A DNA stretch of 39,977 bases from the NCBI GenBank assembly GCA_020692945.1, contig JAIMJY010000003.1, positions 1-39,977 of the forward strand, written 5' to 3'. The stretch comes from Caldisericum sp. GTDB lineage: Bacteria; Caldisericota; Caldisericia; Caldisericales; Caldisericaceae. The translations under genes were made by a program, and so were the position numbers. Within the stretch, counting starts at the first letter, position 1, and each line of letters opens with the position of its first letter. Under the pieces are notes generated by a model. That model was not told the DNA's origin, ran no database searches, and worked only from the letters and a program-made list of their open reading frames with translations. Shown piece by piece: positions 31,226 to 39,374 of this stretch.

Positions 31226-33480
31226 TTTAAAATATCCTCTAAAAGGATAATCGCTCCTTTTTTACTGAGCGGATTGTTCTCATTGCCACATTTGGGTGAG
31301 TAGATACAGGAAGGACATCCCTCTTTGCATGGACAAGCTACAATGCTGTTGTATGACGAGTCGAGAAGATCCTCTATCCTCTCGTATCCCTTTTCAGAAA
31401 GTCCTACGCCACCTTCAACTCCATCGTAAATAAAAATCGTTGCCTTACCAGTATCGGGGTGCAGGGGATGAGATACTCCGCCAATATCATTTCTGTCACA
31501 GACAACAATTAAAGGCATCATTGCTACAATTGAGTGCTCAACTGCATGAATCGTCCCTCCAATATCTTCTCCTTCTTTAAGTACTCGCTTAAAAAGGGAG
31601 TTGTCAATTGTGAACCAAAACGCCTTTGTGTGAAATTTTATGACGGGGAGTTCGAGTGCTTCGGTACCGATTTTTTTGCCTGTTTCAAACTGCTTTTTAA
31701 CAAAGCCTCTAACTACTTCCTGTACAAGCACATCCCCAAAAAAAATATCAATTATATTGAATTTCTTTTCGCTCAAAACCTGCTCTACCCATATTGAATC
31801 AATTGCAAGAGAGTCGGTGTAATAGTCAGTATCATGCCTTGTAAGAAGTGCATAATTTTCAGAAAGATGAAGCTCGTTAACAATATACGTTTCAGCAAGA
31901 TGAATATACACTGCTCCTTTAAATGTTTCTTCAAGGGCTCTGTTTCGGGGTATTCTTTCCAATACCGTACCTGTCGTCTCTTCAACGAGTTCTATTTGCT
32001 CTTCCCCTGATGTCCTTAAATTCACCTGAGCATGAGGAGAGTCTTTAGATGCATAAAAATATCTCTTCATACGTTTTTCAAAATATCCCTCTTCCTCAAA
32101 CTTGTTTGCATACTTTCTTATGTCAGAGCCAAAGTAATCCACGTCGATATCTGGATCGATAGGAATCTCATAGGCTGCGCATTTAACATGAGGCATTTCA
32201 ATATAGGGATTTGATGGGTTTATTGTTATGCTCTCAATATGATTCGAGAATATGTAATTGGGATCTTTTGAAAAATACTGGTCTATAGGATTAGAGCCTG
32301 TTATAAATACTGTAATGGATTCGCTTTTTCTACCTGAGCGGCCAGATTGTTGCATAATGCTTGAAATACTTCCTGGATAGCCAACTATAACCGTTGCATC
32401 AAGCTCACCTACGTCTATTCCAAGCTCAAGTGCATTGGTTGTAATAACAGTATGTAGCTCTCCTTCTTTCAATTTTTTCTCTATCTCCCTCCGCGTATCA
32501 CTGGTGTACCCAGCCCTGTAAGAAGAAATTAAGCCCTTTTGGGCGGAACCAGTGCTGCTTAAAAGCATTTTTGTGAGGAGTTCTACGCCTCGCCTTGATT
32601 TAACGAAAACAATTGTTTTTAAATTATTTTTCATGAGTCCTTGAATGACCCAGATTGCCTCTTTATACATGCTTTTTCTTAAGTTTGTCGATTGATCGAT
32701 TACAGAGGGATTGAATACTGCAAAAAGCCTTCGATTGGGTAACATTTCAGAACCACTTACCAGAGTAAATCGCTCTCCAACAAGTCTATAAGAAAACTCT
32801 TCGGGGTTTTGAAGCGTTGCTGAGGCAAGGATGAATTGAGGGTAAGCCCCGTAGTAATTGCTTACCCTCCGTAACCTTCGCATCACTTCACTCATATGTG
32901 AACCAAGAACTCCACTATAGTAATGTGCTTCATCAACTACAATGAATTTAAGATGAGAGAAAAACTTACTCCAATTCATATGGTTTGGCAGTATTCCCAG
33001 ATGAAGAATATCAGGGTTTGCAAGAATTATTCTTGCATTTTTTCTTAGATAGGTACGCTCAGTTTTAGGAGTGTCTCCATCATAAACCCCTGAGTTAATA
33101 TGAAGGTCTTTTGAAAAATCAGAAAGTTTTTCAAACTGGTCCTGAGTGAGAGCTTTCGTAGGATAAAGGTAAAGCGCTGTACTTAATGAATTATGTATCA
33201 GTTCGTTAAGAATAGGTACATCAAACGCAATAGTTTTACCAGAAGAGGAAGATGTCGTAATAATTACATTTTCGTTATTTCGAATGTGGTTAATGACTTC
33301 AAGCTGATGGTCATACAGAGATTCAATGCCCAAATTGCTGAGATTATATAATAACTTTTGGTCAACAAAATCGGGGAACGCCTTTCTCTTTGGGATGTTC
33401 CCCTTAATATCAAAAATCTTTACAAACTGCCCATGGTAATTTTCGTCGCGTTTTAAATCATCAATAATTACTTTAAACAC
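31222..33480 (-). CDS. mrfA: DEAD/DEAH helicase with DUF1998-type C terminus (MrfA/Hrq1-like)
   Basis: A 752-aa superfamily 2 DNA helicase. Walker A lies in SSSSGKT (77-83, K82), PTKALTQDQ is motif Ia, VVDEAH (181-186) is motif II, ILASATL motif III and QQSGRSGR motif VI. The C-terminal DUF1998-like region has EGGVGLSEKG and the four-cysteine CPCKEGCPSC-(5)-CGNENNPLSK block found in MrfA (B. subtilis YprA, mitomycin repair) and Hrq1. The exonuclease partner MrfB is not adjacent. GTG 33480 is the only start near the family N terminus; no good ribosome site precedes it. The stop overlaps the DUF1461 ATG. The helicase family is certain; mrfA is the best symbol. Confidence 0.88.
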   Translation of the reverse strand: MFKVIIDDLKRDENYHGQFVKIFDIKGNIPKRKAFPDFVDQKLLYNLSNLGIESLYDHQLEVINHIRNNENVIITTSSSSGKTIAFDVPILNELIHNSLSTALYLYPTKALTQDQFEKLSDFSKDLHINSGVYDGDTPKTERTYLRKNARIILANPDILHLGILPNHMNWSKFFSHLKFIVVDEAHYYSGVLGSHMSEVMRRLRRVSNYYGAYPQFILASATLQNPEEFSYRLVGERFTLVSGSEMLPNRRLFAVFNPSVIDQSTNLRKSMYKEAIWVIQGLMKNNLKTIVFVKSRRGVELLTKMLLSSTGSAQKGLISSYRAGYTSDTRREIEKKLKEGELHTVITTNALELGIDVGELDATVIVGYPGSISSIMQQSGRSGRKSESITVFITGSNPIDQYFSKDPNYIFSNHIESITINPSNPYIEMPHVKCAAYEIPIDPDIDVDYFGSDIRKYANKFEEEGYFEKRMKRYFYASKDSPHAQVNLRTSGEEQIELVEETTGTVLERIPRNRALEETFKGAVYIHLAETYIVNELHLSENYALLTRHDTDYYTDSLAIDSIWVEQVLSEKKFNIIDIFFGDVLVQEVVRGFVKKQFETGKKIGTEALELPVIKFHTKAFWFTIDNSLFKRVLKEGEDIGGTIHAVEHSIVAMMPLIVVCDRNDIGGVSHPLHPDTGKATIFIYDGVEGGVGLSEKGYERIEDLLDSSYNSIVACPCKEGCPSCIYSPKCGNENNPLSKKGAIILLEDILK

Positions 33481-33514
33481 TTTTGCTGAATTAATCTTTT
33501 ATCTTGATTATACT

Positions 33515-33907
33515 TTACTGTTTAGGTTCTTCAGGTTTTGGCTCTGCAGGAGGTTCACCAGGTTTTGGCTCTTCCGGAGCTTTAGCCTCCTGAACATCTT
33601 TATCAGTTGCTCCAACCTTCTTCAAATCTTCGTTAAGCTTCTCGATGTCATTGTTGTTCTTTTCGATTTCTTTATCTACTTCAGCAATAGCATTAATCTC
33701 TACCTTTAAAGTTTCCTGAACATCAGCTGATAGCTTTCCTTCACCTAAAAGTAAATAAACCTTTTTCCCAAAGTCCTCAAATTTACCTCTCTTCCTTGAG
33801 TTCAAATTTACAATCTTTGTTTTTATGCCTCCGATTTTAGCAAGTATTGACGCCTTCTCTCCTGTTTCTTTAGCACCTTTCTTTAATTTGTCAAAAAAAT
33901 CGCTCAT
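33515..33907 (-). CDS. Small helical protein with Pro/Glu/Lys-rich tail
   Basis: A 130-aa cytoplasmic protein I cannot assign. The N terminus MSDFFDKLKKGAKETGEK resembles the start of small Firmicute zinc-ribbon proteins, but there are no cysteines. About 60-108 is predicted coiled coil (VEINAIAEVDKEIEKNNNDI), and 109-130 is a disordered PEEPKPGEP-type repeat. It follows the lysine-rich gene by 16 bp with GAGGAGG before its ATG; both proteins share the short motif AKETGEK, suggesting related or joint function. No signal peptide or membrane helix. Confidence 0.75.
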   Translation of the reverse strand: MSDFFDKLKKGAKETGEKASILAKIGGIKTKIVNLNSRKRGKFEDFGKKVYLLLGEGKLSADVQETLKVEINAIAEVDKEIEKNNNDIEKLNEDLKKVGATDKDVQEAKAPEEPKPGEPPAEPKPEEPKQ

Positions 33908-33923
33908 TTCAAACCTCCTCAGG

Positions 33924-34385
33924 TTATTTTTTAACTTTTTTTACAATTGTTTCTTTAACGTATTTTGCTTCCTTTGCAATCTTCTTTTCAGCTTCTTTTA
34001 CCTTACCTGCAGCTTTTTTTGCCTCTTCTAAACCTTTTTTGCCGGTCTTGGCCAACTCATCAGCTACCTTTTTTGTCTCTTCAACACCCTTTTTGTAAGT
34101 CCTAACCACCCCTTCTCCAGCAATTTTTCCGGTCTTGACAATACTCTCGGCATTTTCTTTTGTATCTTTTATTGCCTTTTTTACAACATTTTTTGAATTA
34201 GAAACAGCTTTTTCTACTTTCTCTTTTCCTAATAATACTGAATTTTTACCCGCTTTCACAAACTTCTCACCAGTTTCTTTCGCATCCCCAAGCGCTCTTT
34301 TACGAGCCTCAGACATTTTCCCAGTAGCATCTTTTGCACTTTTTACGGCTTCGTTGGCTTCTTTCTTAACTTCCTCTTTTTTCAA
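33924..34385 (-). CDS. Lysine/alanine-rich LEA-like or phasin-like helical protein
   Basis: A 153-aa, highly charged protein made almost wholly of Lys, Ala, Glu, Val and Gly in amphipathic-helix spacing, with recurring short units such as AKDATGK, AKETGEKFVKAGK, VKTGKIAGEG and LAKTGKKGLEEAKKAAGK. There are no cysteines, tryptophans or hydrophobic membrane segments. The pattern resembles LEA, apolipoprotein-like or phasin-like proteins, whose roles include desiccation/heat protection or surface coating; this is composition-based only. The start is a TTG at 34385 with GGGAGG 6 nt upstream; an ATG nearby is out of frame. It lies between tpiA and the Pro-rich gene. Confidence 0.78.
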   Translation of the reverse strand: MKKEEVKKEANEAVKSAKDATGKMSEARKRALGDAKETGEKFVKAGKNSVLLGKEKVEKAVSNSKNVVKKAIKDTKENAESIVKTGKIAGEGVVRTYKKGVEETKKVADELAKTGKKGLEEAKKAAGKVKEAEKKIAKEAKYVKETIVKKVKK

Positions 34386-34404
34386 TTCAAGCCTCCCATT
34401 TCAA

Positions 34405-35163
34405 TCAACATATTTTAACACTTTTTAACTTTTTCCACATCAACACAAAAGTATCGCATCTCAAACTCGCTCCACCTACAAGCCCTCCATCAATATCCTC
34501 CATCTTTGCAAGCTCTTCGATATTTTCTGGCTTCACGCTTCCACCATAAAGCACCGTTATCTCGTCACCTGATCCAACCCCATACATAGAACTGATAATC
34601 TCTCTAATGAATTGGTGAACTTTAGAGGCTTGCTCTGGAGTTGCGTTCGCCCCGGTGCCAATTGCCCACACTGGCTCATATGCTATGATTACATTTTTTG
34701 AATAATTTATTTCCGATAGTCCGACTTTAATCTGCCTCTCAATAACTTCCTCGGTCAAATTATTCTGTCGTTCATAAAACGTTTCGCCTACACACAAAAT
34801 AGGGGTTAGCTCACTGCCAGCTGCAGCAATCATTTTCTTGTTTATTAATTCGTCGTCTTCACCAAAAATGTGCCTTCTTTCAGAGTGTCCAATCAGCACA
34901 TAATTCGCTCCTGCATTCTTTACCATGACCGGTGAAATCTCTCCGGTAAACGCTCCCGTAGATTCAAAATGCATATTCTGAGCACCTACCCCAACATCAG
35001 AATCATAAAGTGCATCGCTCAAGGCTTTTATCGCTGTGAATGGTGGAAAAAGAATTACTTCAGGTTTACCGTAAAACATTTTCTTTATGCAAAGACCGAA
35101 AGAAACGCTCTCTTCAATTGTTTTGTTCATTTTCCAATTTCCTGCAATAATAATTCTTCTCAT
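34405..35163 (-). CDS. tpiA: Triosephosphate isomerase
   Basis: A 252-aa TIM-barrel enzyme interconverting dihydroxyacetone phosphate and glyceraldehyde-3-P. N9-K11 in AGNWKMN, H93 in GHSERR, E163 in AYEPVWAIGTG, and the phosphate-binding YGGSVKP and GGLVGGASL complete the active site. Length is normal. It starts 12 bp after cdd behind AAGGGGAT. Its separation from gap/pgk is less usual but seen in small genomes. Confidence 0.97.
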   Translation of the reverse strand: MRRIIIAGNWKMNKTIEESVSFGLCIKKMFYGKPEVILFPPFTAIKALSDALYDSDVGVGAQNMHFESTGAFTGEISPVMVKNAGANYVLIGHSERRHIFGEDDELINKKMIAAAGSELTPILCVGETFYERQNNLTEEVIERQIKVGLSEINYSKNVIIAYEPVWAIGTGANATPEQASKVHQFIREIISSMYGVGSGDEITVLYGGSVKPENIEELAKMEDIDGGLVGGASLRCDTFVLMWKKLKSVKIC

Positions 35164-35175
35164 AACATTATCCCC

Positions 35176-35571
35176 TTATTTGTTTTTAAGGTCCTTCTTT
35201 GTAAAGGCCATTGGCAGTAATTTAGATAGGGAAGTTTCAATTATATCTCCCTTTGTATTTGCTAAAAATACAAAGGCGTCATCTGAGAACTCTGCGATCA
35301 CTTGCCTACAAATACCGCAAGGTGGAGATGGTTCTTCGGTCTCTGTAACCACAGCTATTTCTAAAATTTCACTTTCACCTTCGCTTATCGCTTTAAAGAT
35401 TGCAACTCTCTCGGCACAAACGGTCGCACCGTAAGATGCATTTTCTACATTTGTGCCTGTGTAGATCTTCCCTGATTTCATAAGTACTGCTGCGCCAACT
35501 TTAAAATAAGAGTATGGGGCATAAGCATTTTTTAAAGCTTTTTTTGCTTCGCTTATAAGTACATCTTTCAT
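35176..35571 (-). CDS. cdd: Cytidine deaminase
   Basis: A 131-aa cytidine/deoxycytidine deaminase of the small tetrameric class. Zinc site C52-A-E54 (catalytic E54) and PCGICRQ with C85 and C88; NVENASYG (41-48) binds the ribose. The stop is followed by tpiA. Its ATG overlaps the corC-like stop by 4 bp, and GGAGG precedes it. Placement after ybeY/corC mirrors the conserved ybeY-cdd-era neighbourhood, although era is not here. Confidence 0.96.
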   Translation of the reverse strand: MKDVLISEAKKALKNAYAPYSYFKVGAAVLMKSGKIYTGTNVENASYGATVCAERVAIFKAISEGESEILEIAVVTETEEPSPPCGICRQVIAEFSDDAFVFLANTKGDIIETSLSKLLPMAFTKKDLKNK

Positions 35572-36848
35572 TGTTGCTCCTCCGTTTTTAAAATAATTAC
35601 TTTAATCTTCACAATCCGCCTTTCTCTTATCTTGCTAATGATAAACTTAAATTTTCCGATGTTGACTTCCTCGCCTGGATTTGGAAGTCTGCCAAGATGT
35701 TCAAGAATGATACCACCAATAGTGGAAGCCTCTTCATCTGAAAAATCTGCATTCAAATGTTCGTTAAAATCTTCAACACTCAGAGTGCCCGAAACGAGGT
35801 AAGCATTGTCGCCAATCTTTTCAAAATCCTTCTCTTCGATTTCATGTTCGTCGGCTATCTCTCCAACAATTTCCTCAAGGATATCTTCTAAGGTAATAAG
35901 GCCTGATACTCCACCATATTCGTCAAAAACCATAGCAATTTGTATCTTGTCTTTCTGCATTTCATTAAATAATTCATCTACCCTCTTAGTCTCCGGAACA
36001 AAATGGGCAGGCCTAATTATTTTTCTAAGGTCAAACGCACTGTCTTCAGAAAATATTTTAAGTAAATCCTTAATATAAAGCATTCCTGCTATATTATCAA
36101 TTTGGTCATCATAAACAGGTAGTCTTGAATGACCTGTTGTCACAACACAATTTAAAATTTCTTCCTTGGTAGACTCTGCTGACAACGAAATCATATCGAC
36201 CCTCGGCGTCATTACGTCTCTTACGAGTGTGTCTCCAAATTCAAAAATGCTGTAAATCATTTTTTCTTCAGACTTTTCAATCATACCTTCTTCTTTGCCT
36301 ATTTGAATCATTGTAAGCATTTCTTCTGGAGTATCAAAAACTTTTTTCTCGTGAGGTCTAATGTTAAATAAACGCAAAATCGCCCTTGAAAGAGCAGAAA
36401 TAATAATAACAAAGGGAGAAAACAAGTACCAAACAACTATAAAAAACGGGTAAAGTGAAATGGAAAGTTTTTCAGGACGGTAAGCTCCAATATTCTTTGG
36501 GACTGTTTCTCCAAAAACAACAATCACAAACGTCGCGATAATAGTGGAAAAAAGTATCGCCAGAGAAGAAGAAATTGAAAAACTTGCAGAAATTTTAAGC
36601 GCAAAATATGTAAGTATCGCAGAAAACAAAATGTTAACAAAGTTATTACCCAGAACAACAGTGCTTATAAAACGCTCTGGATTTTTCTTAAAGGCAATTA
36701 TTTTTTTAAAAACAGGCTGCTCTTTTGCTTTACCTTCAAGCTTGACATAAGAAGAATTAAAAATGGAGGCCTCTATAGCAGTAAAAACTGCTGAAAGCAA
36801 AATAAGCAAAAAAAGGATAAAAATCATAACAATTAATGAAATGTCCAT
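35568..36848 (-). CDS. CNNM/CorC-HlyC family transport or magnesium-efflux protein
   Basis: About 426 aa. A DUF21 transmembrane domain with several helices (first 190 residues), a pair of CBS domains (about 205-325, VMTPRVDMISLS and YDQIDNIAGMLY) and a C-terminal CorC_HlyC domain (FDEYGGVSGLITLEDILEEIVGEI then a VSGTLSVEDF core). Such CNNM/CorC proteins export or regulate Mg2+/Co2+; older annotations call them hemolysins. I take ATG 36848, though a TTG three codons earlier overlaps the ybeY stop; AGAGGTG lies 11 nt before the ATG. The run with ybeY upstream and cdd downstream is typical. Confidence 0.92.
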   Translation of the reverse strand: MDISLIVMIFILFLLILLSAVFTAIEASIFNSSYVKLEGKAKEQPVFKKIIAFKKNPERFISTVVLGNNFVNILFSAILTYFALKISASFSISSSLAILFSTIIATFVIVVFGETVPKNIGAYRPEKLSISLYPFFIVVWYLFSPFVIIISALSRAILRLFNIRPHEKKVFDTPEEMLTMIQIGKEEGMIEKSEEKMIYSIFEFGDTLVRDVMTPRVDMISLSAESTKEEILNCVVTTGHSRLPVYDDQIDNIAGMLYIKDLLKIFSEDSAFDLRKIIRPAHFVPETKRVDELFNEMQKDKIQIAMVFDEYGGVSGLITLEDILEEIVGEIADEHEIEEKDFEKIGDNAYLVSGTLSVEDFNEHLNADFSDEEASTIGGIILEHLGRLPNPGEEVNIGKFKFIISKIRERRIVKIKVIILKTEEQQ

Positions 36849-36853
36849 TCTTG

Positions 36854-37327
36854 TCAATTCACCTCTCTCAAAACAAAAATCCTTCGCGGGATTTTACTAA
36901 ATATTTTTTCTTCTAACTTTTCCATTTTACCTCTCTCGCCCGGTGAGACGTGTTCATAACCTAAAATATGCAAAAAACTATGAATAATAAGAAACTCAAT
37001 ATAATCATTAAAATCATTGTCGTATCTTTTAGCTTCACGTTCGGCAACCGAAAGACATATTATAACTTCTCCTGATTTATCAGCTAAATGAGGGTTTTTC
37101 ATTGCACTATTCGAGAAGGAAAGAACATTGGTTACATTATCTTTTTGTCTAAACGTACGATTGAGCCTCTTGATTGTCGCTCTACCAACGAATGCTATGC
37201 CAATATCTAATGACTCCTTAAGTCCATAAGCTTTTGCGATATCTTTCAGAATTATTAAAAGCGTCCTTCTCTTCACTTTATAATTTCTTGTCTTGTTGCT
37301 TATTTTGACCATTATTGGTGTTCTCAT
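36854..37327 (-). CDS. ybeY: Endoribonuclease YbeY
   Basis: A 157-aa metal-dependent RNase that matures rRNA 3' ends and supports ribosome quality control. The zinc motif HSFLHILGYEH gives H116, H120 and H126; LNRTFRQKDNVTNVLSF matches the usual RxKDxxTDVLSF segment, and GEVIICLSVAEREA precedes. It starts at 37327 behind AAGGGAG and overlaps the pgpH end by 50 bp; an internal ATG five codons on is an alternative. pgpH-ybeY pairing is widely conserved (in many genomes phoH lies nearby). Confidence 0.95.
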   Translation of the reverse strand: MRTPIMVKISNKTRNYKVKRRTLLIILKDIAKAYGLKESLDIGIAFVGRATIKRLNRTFRQKDNVTNVLSFSNSAMKNPHLADKSGEVIICLSVAEREAKRYDNDFNDYIEFLIIHSFLHILGYEHVSPGERGKMEKLEEKIFSKIPRRIFVLREVN

Positions 37328-39374
37328 CAGGATACTTCTCCCTTTTATGATACATTGAAACCAGACTTTTTACCAATGAGTCTTTAATTTTTTTCAGGTC
37401 AGAAAAAGTAACGTCAGACTCATCGAGCTGACCATCTTTAACTCTCTCGTCAACAATCGTATTAACCAGCTCCTCGATCTTACGGTAATCAACCACATCA
37501 AGGCTATGCGAGGCAGCTTCTACTGCGTCAGCAAAAAATAAGATTGCTGTTTCTCTCGTCCTCGGCAACGGACCAGGGTAACGGTAATCATCCCTGCTAA
37601 CAGATGATTGAAGCTCTTTTGCTTTGTGGTAAAAATAAGTAACGATTGTTTTGCCATGATGCGTTTCTATACAATCTATTATTTCTTGAGGTAAGCGGAA
37701 ACTCCTTGCCAACACTATTCCATCCTTCACATGGTTAGTAATGACCGTTTTGCTGAGGTTTGGTGAAAGAGAGTTATGTATGTTGGGAATTCCTCCTTGA
37801 TTTTCGGTAAAAAAGTAAGGGTGCGCCATTTTTCCGATATCATGATAATACGATCCTACTTTCGTAAGCAAAGGATCTGCTCCGATACTATCAGCAGCAG
37901 AACCAGCAATATTTGCAACAAGCATGCTATGTTGGTATGTACCAGGGGCTTTCAGGAGTAACTCCCGAAGAAGCGGGTTATTTGTGTCACTCAATTCAAG
38001 CAATCTCATAATTGTAATTTCATTAAAAAGATGCTCCATTATAAACACTATCCCTATTGACGCAACCGTAGAAACAAAAAAGTTTGCAAAGCCATAAGTC
38101 ATGTTACTTAACGAAATAAATATAGTATCTTTGGTGACAATTCCATAGGCAAAAGACATGATCCCAAAAAGGATTCCTCCAATAATGCCAGCATAAACGA
38201 AAGAGATTATTTTGTTGGTTTTTTTAAGCGCATAAAGATTCATTATCACTGAAACAAGAGAAGACAGGATAATGAACGAGGAAACATCCAACGGGAAAGA
38301 GAAAATAAAAGATATGCCAATCGTTAAAGTCAATGCTGTTACAAAATCTGTAAACTCAAAAATAATCATTGCAAATAATGGTATTGGGATAAGATACGCA
38401 GAAATATTCTTTGTAAGATAAAACGTCACGCAAACAATTCCGAATGTAATAATTAACTCTAAGATTTTTTTGCCAAAGCTAAACTGCTTGTAATTTAATA
38501 ATCTTCTTAGCGATAAAATAGAAATTACTGAGAAAAGAGCCACCACAAAAATAAATATCAGCAGTCCTTTCCAATAATCAGAACCTCTTATCAATCCAAG
38601 AGTTGTTAAAATCTGTATTTGTTTGTCTGTTACCTTGTCTCCTTTGATGACTACAATTGACCCTTGAGGAACAGTTACTTTAACTGGTGGAACGGATTTC
38701 ATTGCGTCTTGTTTTGTTTTCTCGGTAGATTCTGCATCGAAGATTAAATTTGGCTGGATATACTTTTTAAAGCAGTAATTAACGAAAGTTTTCTCATTGT
38801 CTGTCAGGTTGGTCTTTTTAATTTGATCATAGCCTTCTTTAATTGCTTGGTCCAGATTGTCGCTTCGAATACCATTTATTAAGAGGTTAAGGGTAATAGA
38901 ACTGAGGTCAGCCTTCATTAATTCTAAACGTTCCGGGGTAGATTTGGAGATAATAAGAGCTAAATCCGTGTTGTTATCAAGATAACTTATAAGAAGTTGA
39001 AGTTTCGTGGCATCGCTTTCATCTTTAGCAAGCACACTTTCTATATTTTTGAAAAATTTGTCTTCATTATTTAGAATTTCATTCTGTTTTTGAGGCTCAA
39101 AATTATAAATTGACTGTGTCGATTCAGCAACTTTCTGTCTTAGTTCGTTGGTCTTGTCTAAATCGGTATAAGTAACTGTTTTGGGAGCAACTATGTTTTC
39201 CGTTGCAATATCTCCTACAGCAATTTTTGGGATTACCAAAGGATAAGTATAGAACAAAAGAAAATATGCAATTATAAATACAGCCAAAAAATACAAGAAA
39301 GGTAATGTCAACTTTTTAGACAAAAATTTTTCTTTCGCATATGAAGAGAACAAATTATCAAATTTTCGGTTCAC
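37278..39374 (-). CDS. pgpH: 7TM-HD cyclic-di-AMP phosphodiesterase (PgpH)
   Basis: A 698-aa membrane phosphodiesterase degrading c-di-AMP. One N-terminal helix (about 24-44), an extracellular 7TMR-HDED region (about 50-260), seven transmembrane helices (about 268-450), then a cytosolic HD domain with H482 (TYQHSML), H511-D512 (YYHDIGKM), H548, H572-H573 (ETHHGKT) and D616 (ADAVEA). The start codon is GTG 39374 with GAGGAG 6 nt upstream. Lys/Gln-rich tail ends the protein. It leads the long minus-strand operon through ybeY, corC-like, cdd and tpiA. Confidence 0.95.
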   Translation of the reverse strand: MNRKFDNLFSSYAKEKFLSKKLTLPFLYFLAVFIIAYFLLFYTYPLVIPKIAVGDIATENIVAPKTVTYTDLDKTNELRQKVAESTQSIYNFEPQKQNEILNNEDKFFKNIESVLAKDESDATKLQLLISYLDNNTDLALIISKSTPERLELMKADLSSITLNLLINGIRSDNLDQAIKEGYDQIKKTNLTDNEKTFVNYCFKKYIQPNLIFDAESTEKTKQDAMKSVPPVKVTVPQGSIVVIKGDKVTDKQIQILTTLGLIRGSDYWKGLLIFIFVVALFSVISILSLRRLLNYKQFSFGKKILELIITFGIVCVTFYLTKNISAYLIPIPLFAMIIFEFTDFVTALTLTIGISFIFSFPLDVSSFIILSSLVSVIMNLYALKKTNKIISFVYAGIIGGILFGIMSFAYGIVTKDTIFISLSNMTYGFANFFVSTVASIGIVFIMEHLFNEITIMRLLELSDTNNPLLRELLLKAPGTYQHSMLVANIAGSAADSIGADPLLTKVGSYYHDIGKMAHPYFFTENQGGIPNIHNSLSPNLSKTVITNHVKDGIVLARSFRLPQEIIDCIETHHGKTIVTYFYHKAKELQSSVSRDDYRYPGPLPRTRETAILFFADAVEAASHSLDVVDYRKIEELVNTIVDERVKDGQLDESDVTFSDLKKIKDSLVKSLVSMYHKREKYPDENTNNGQNKQQDKKL

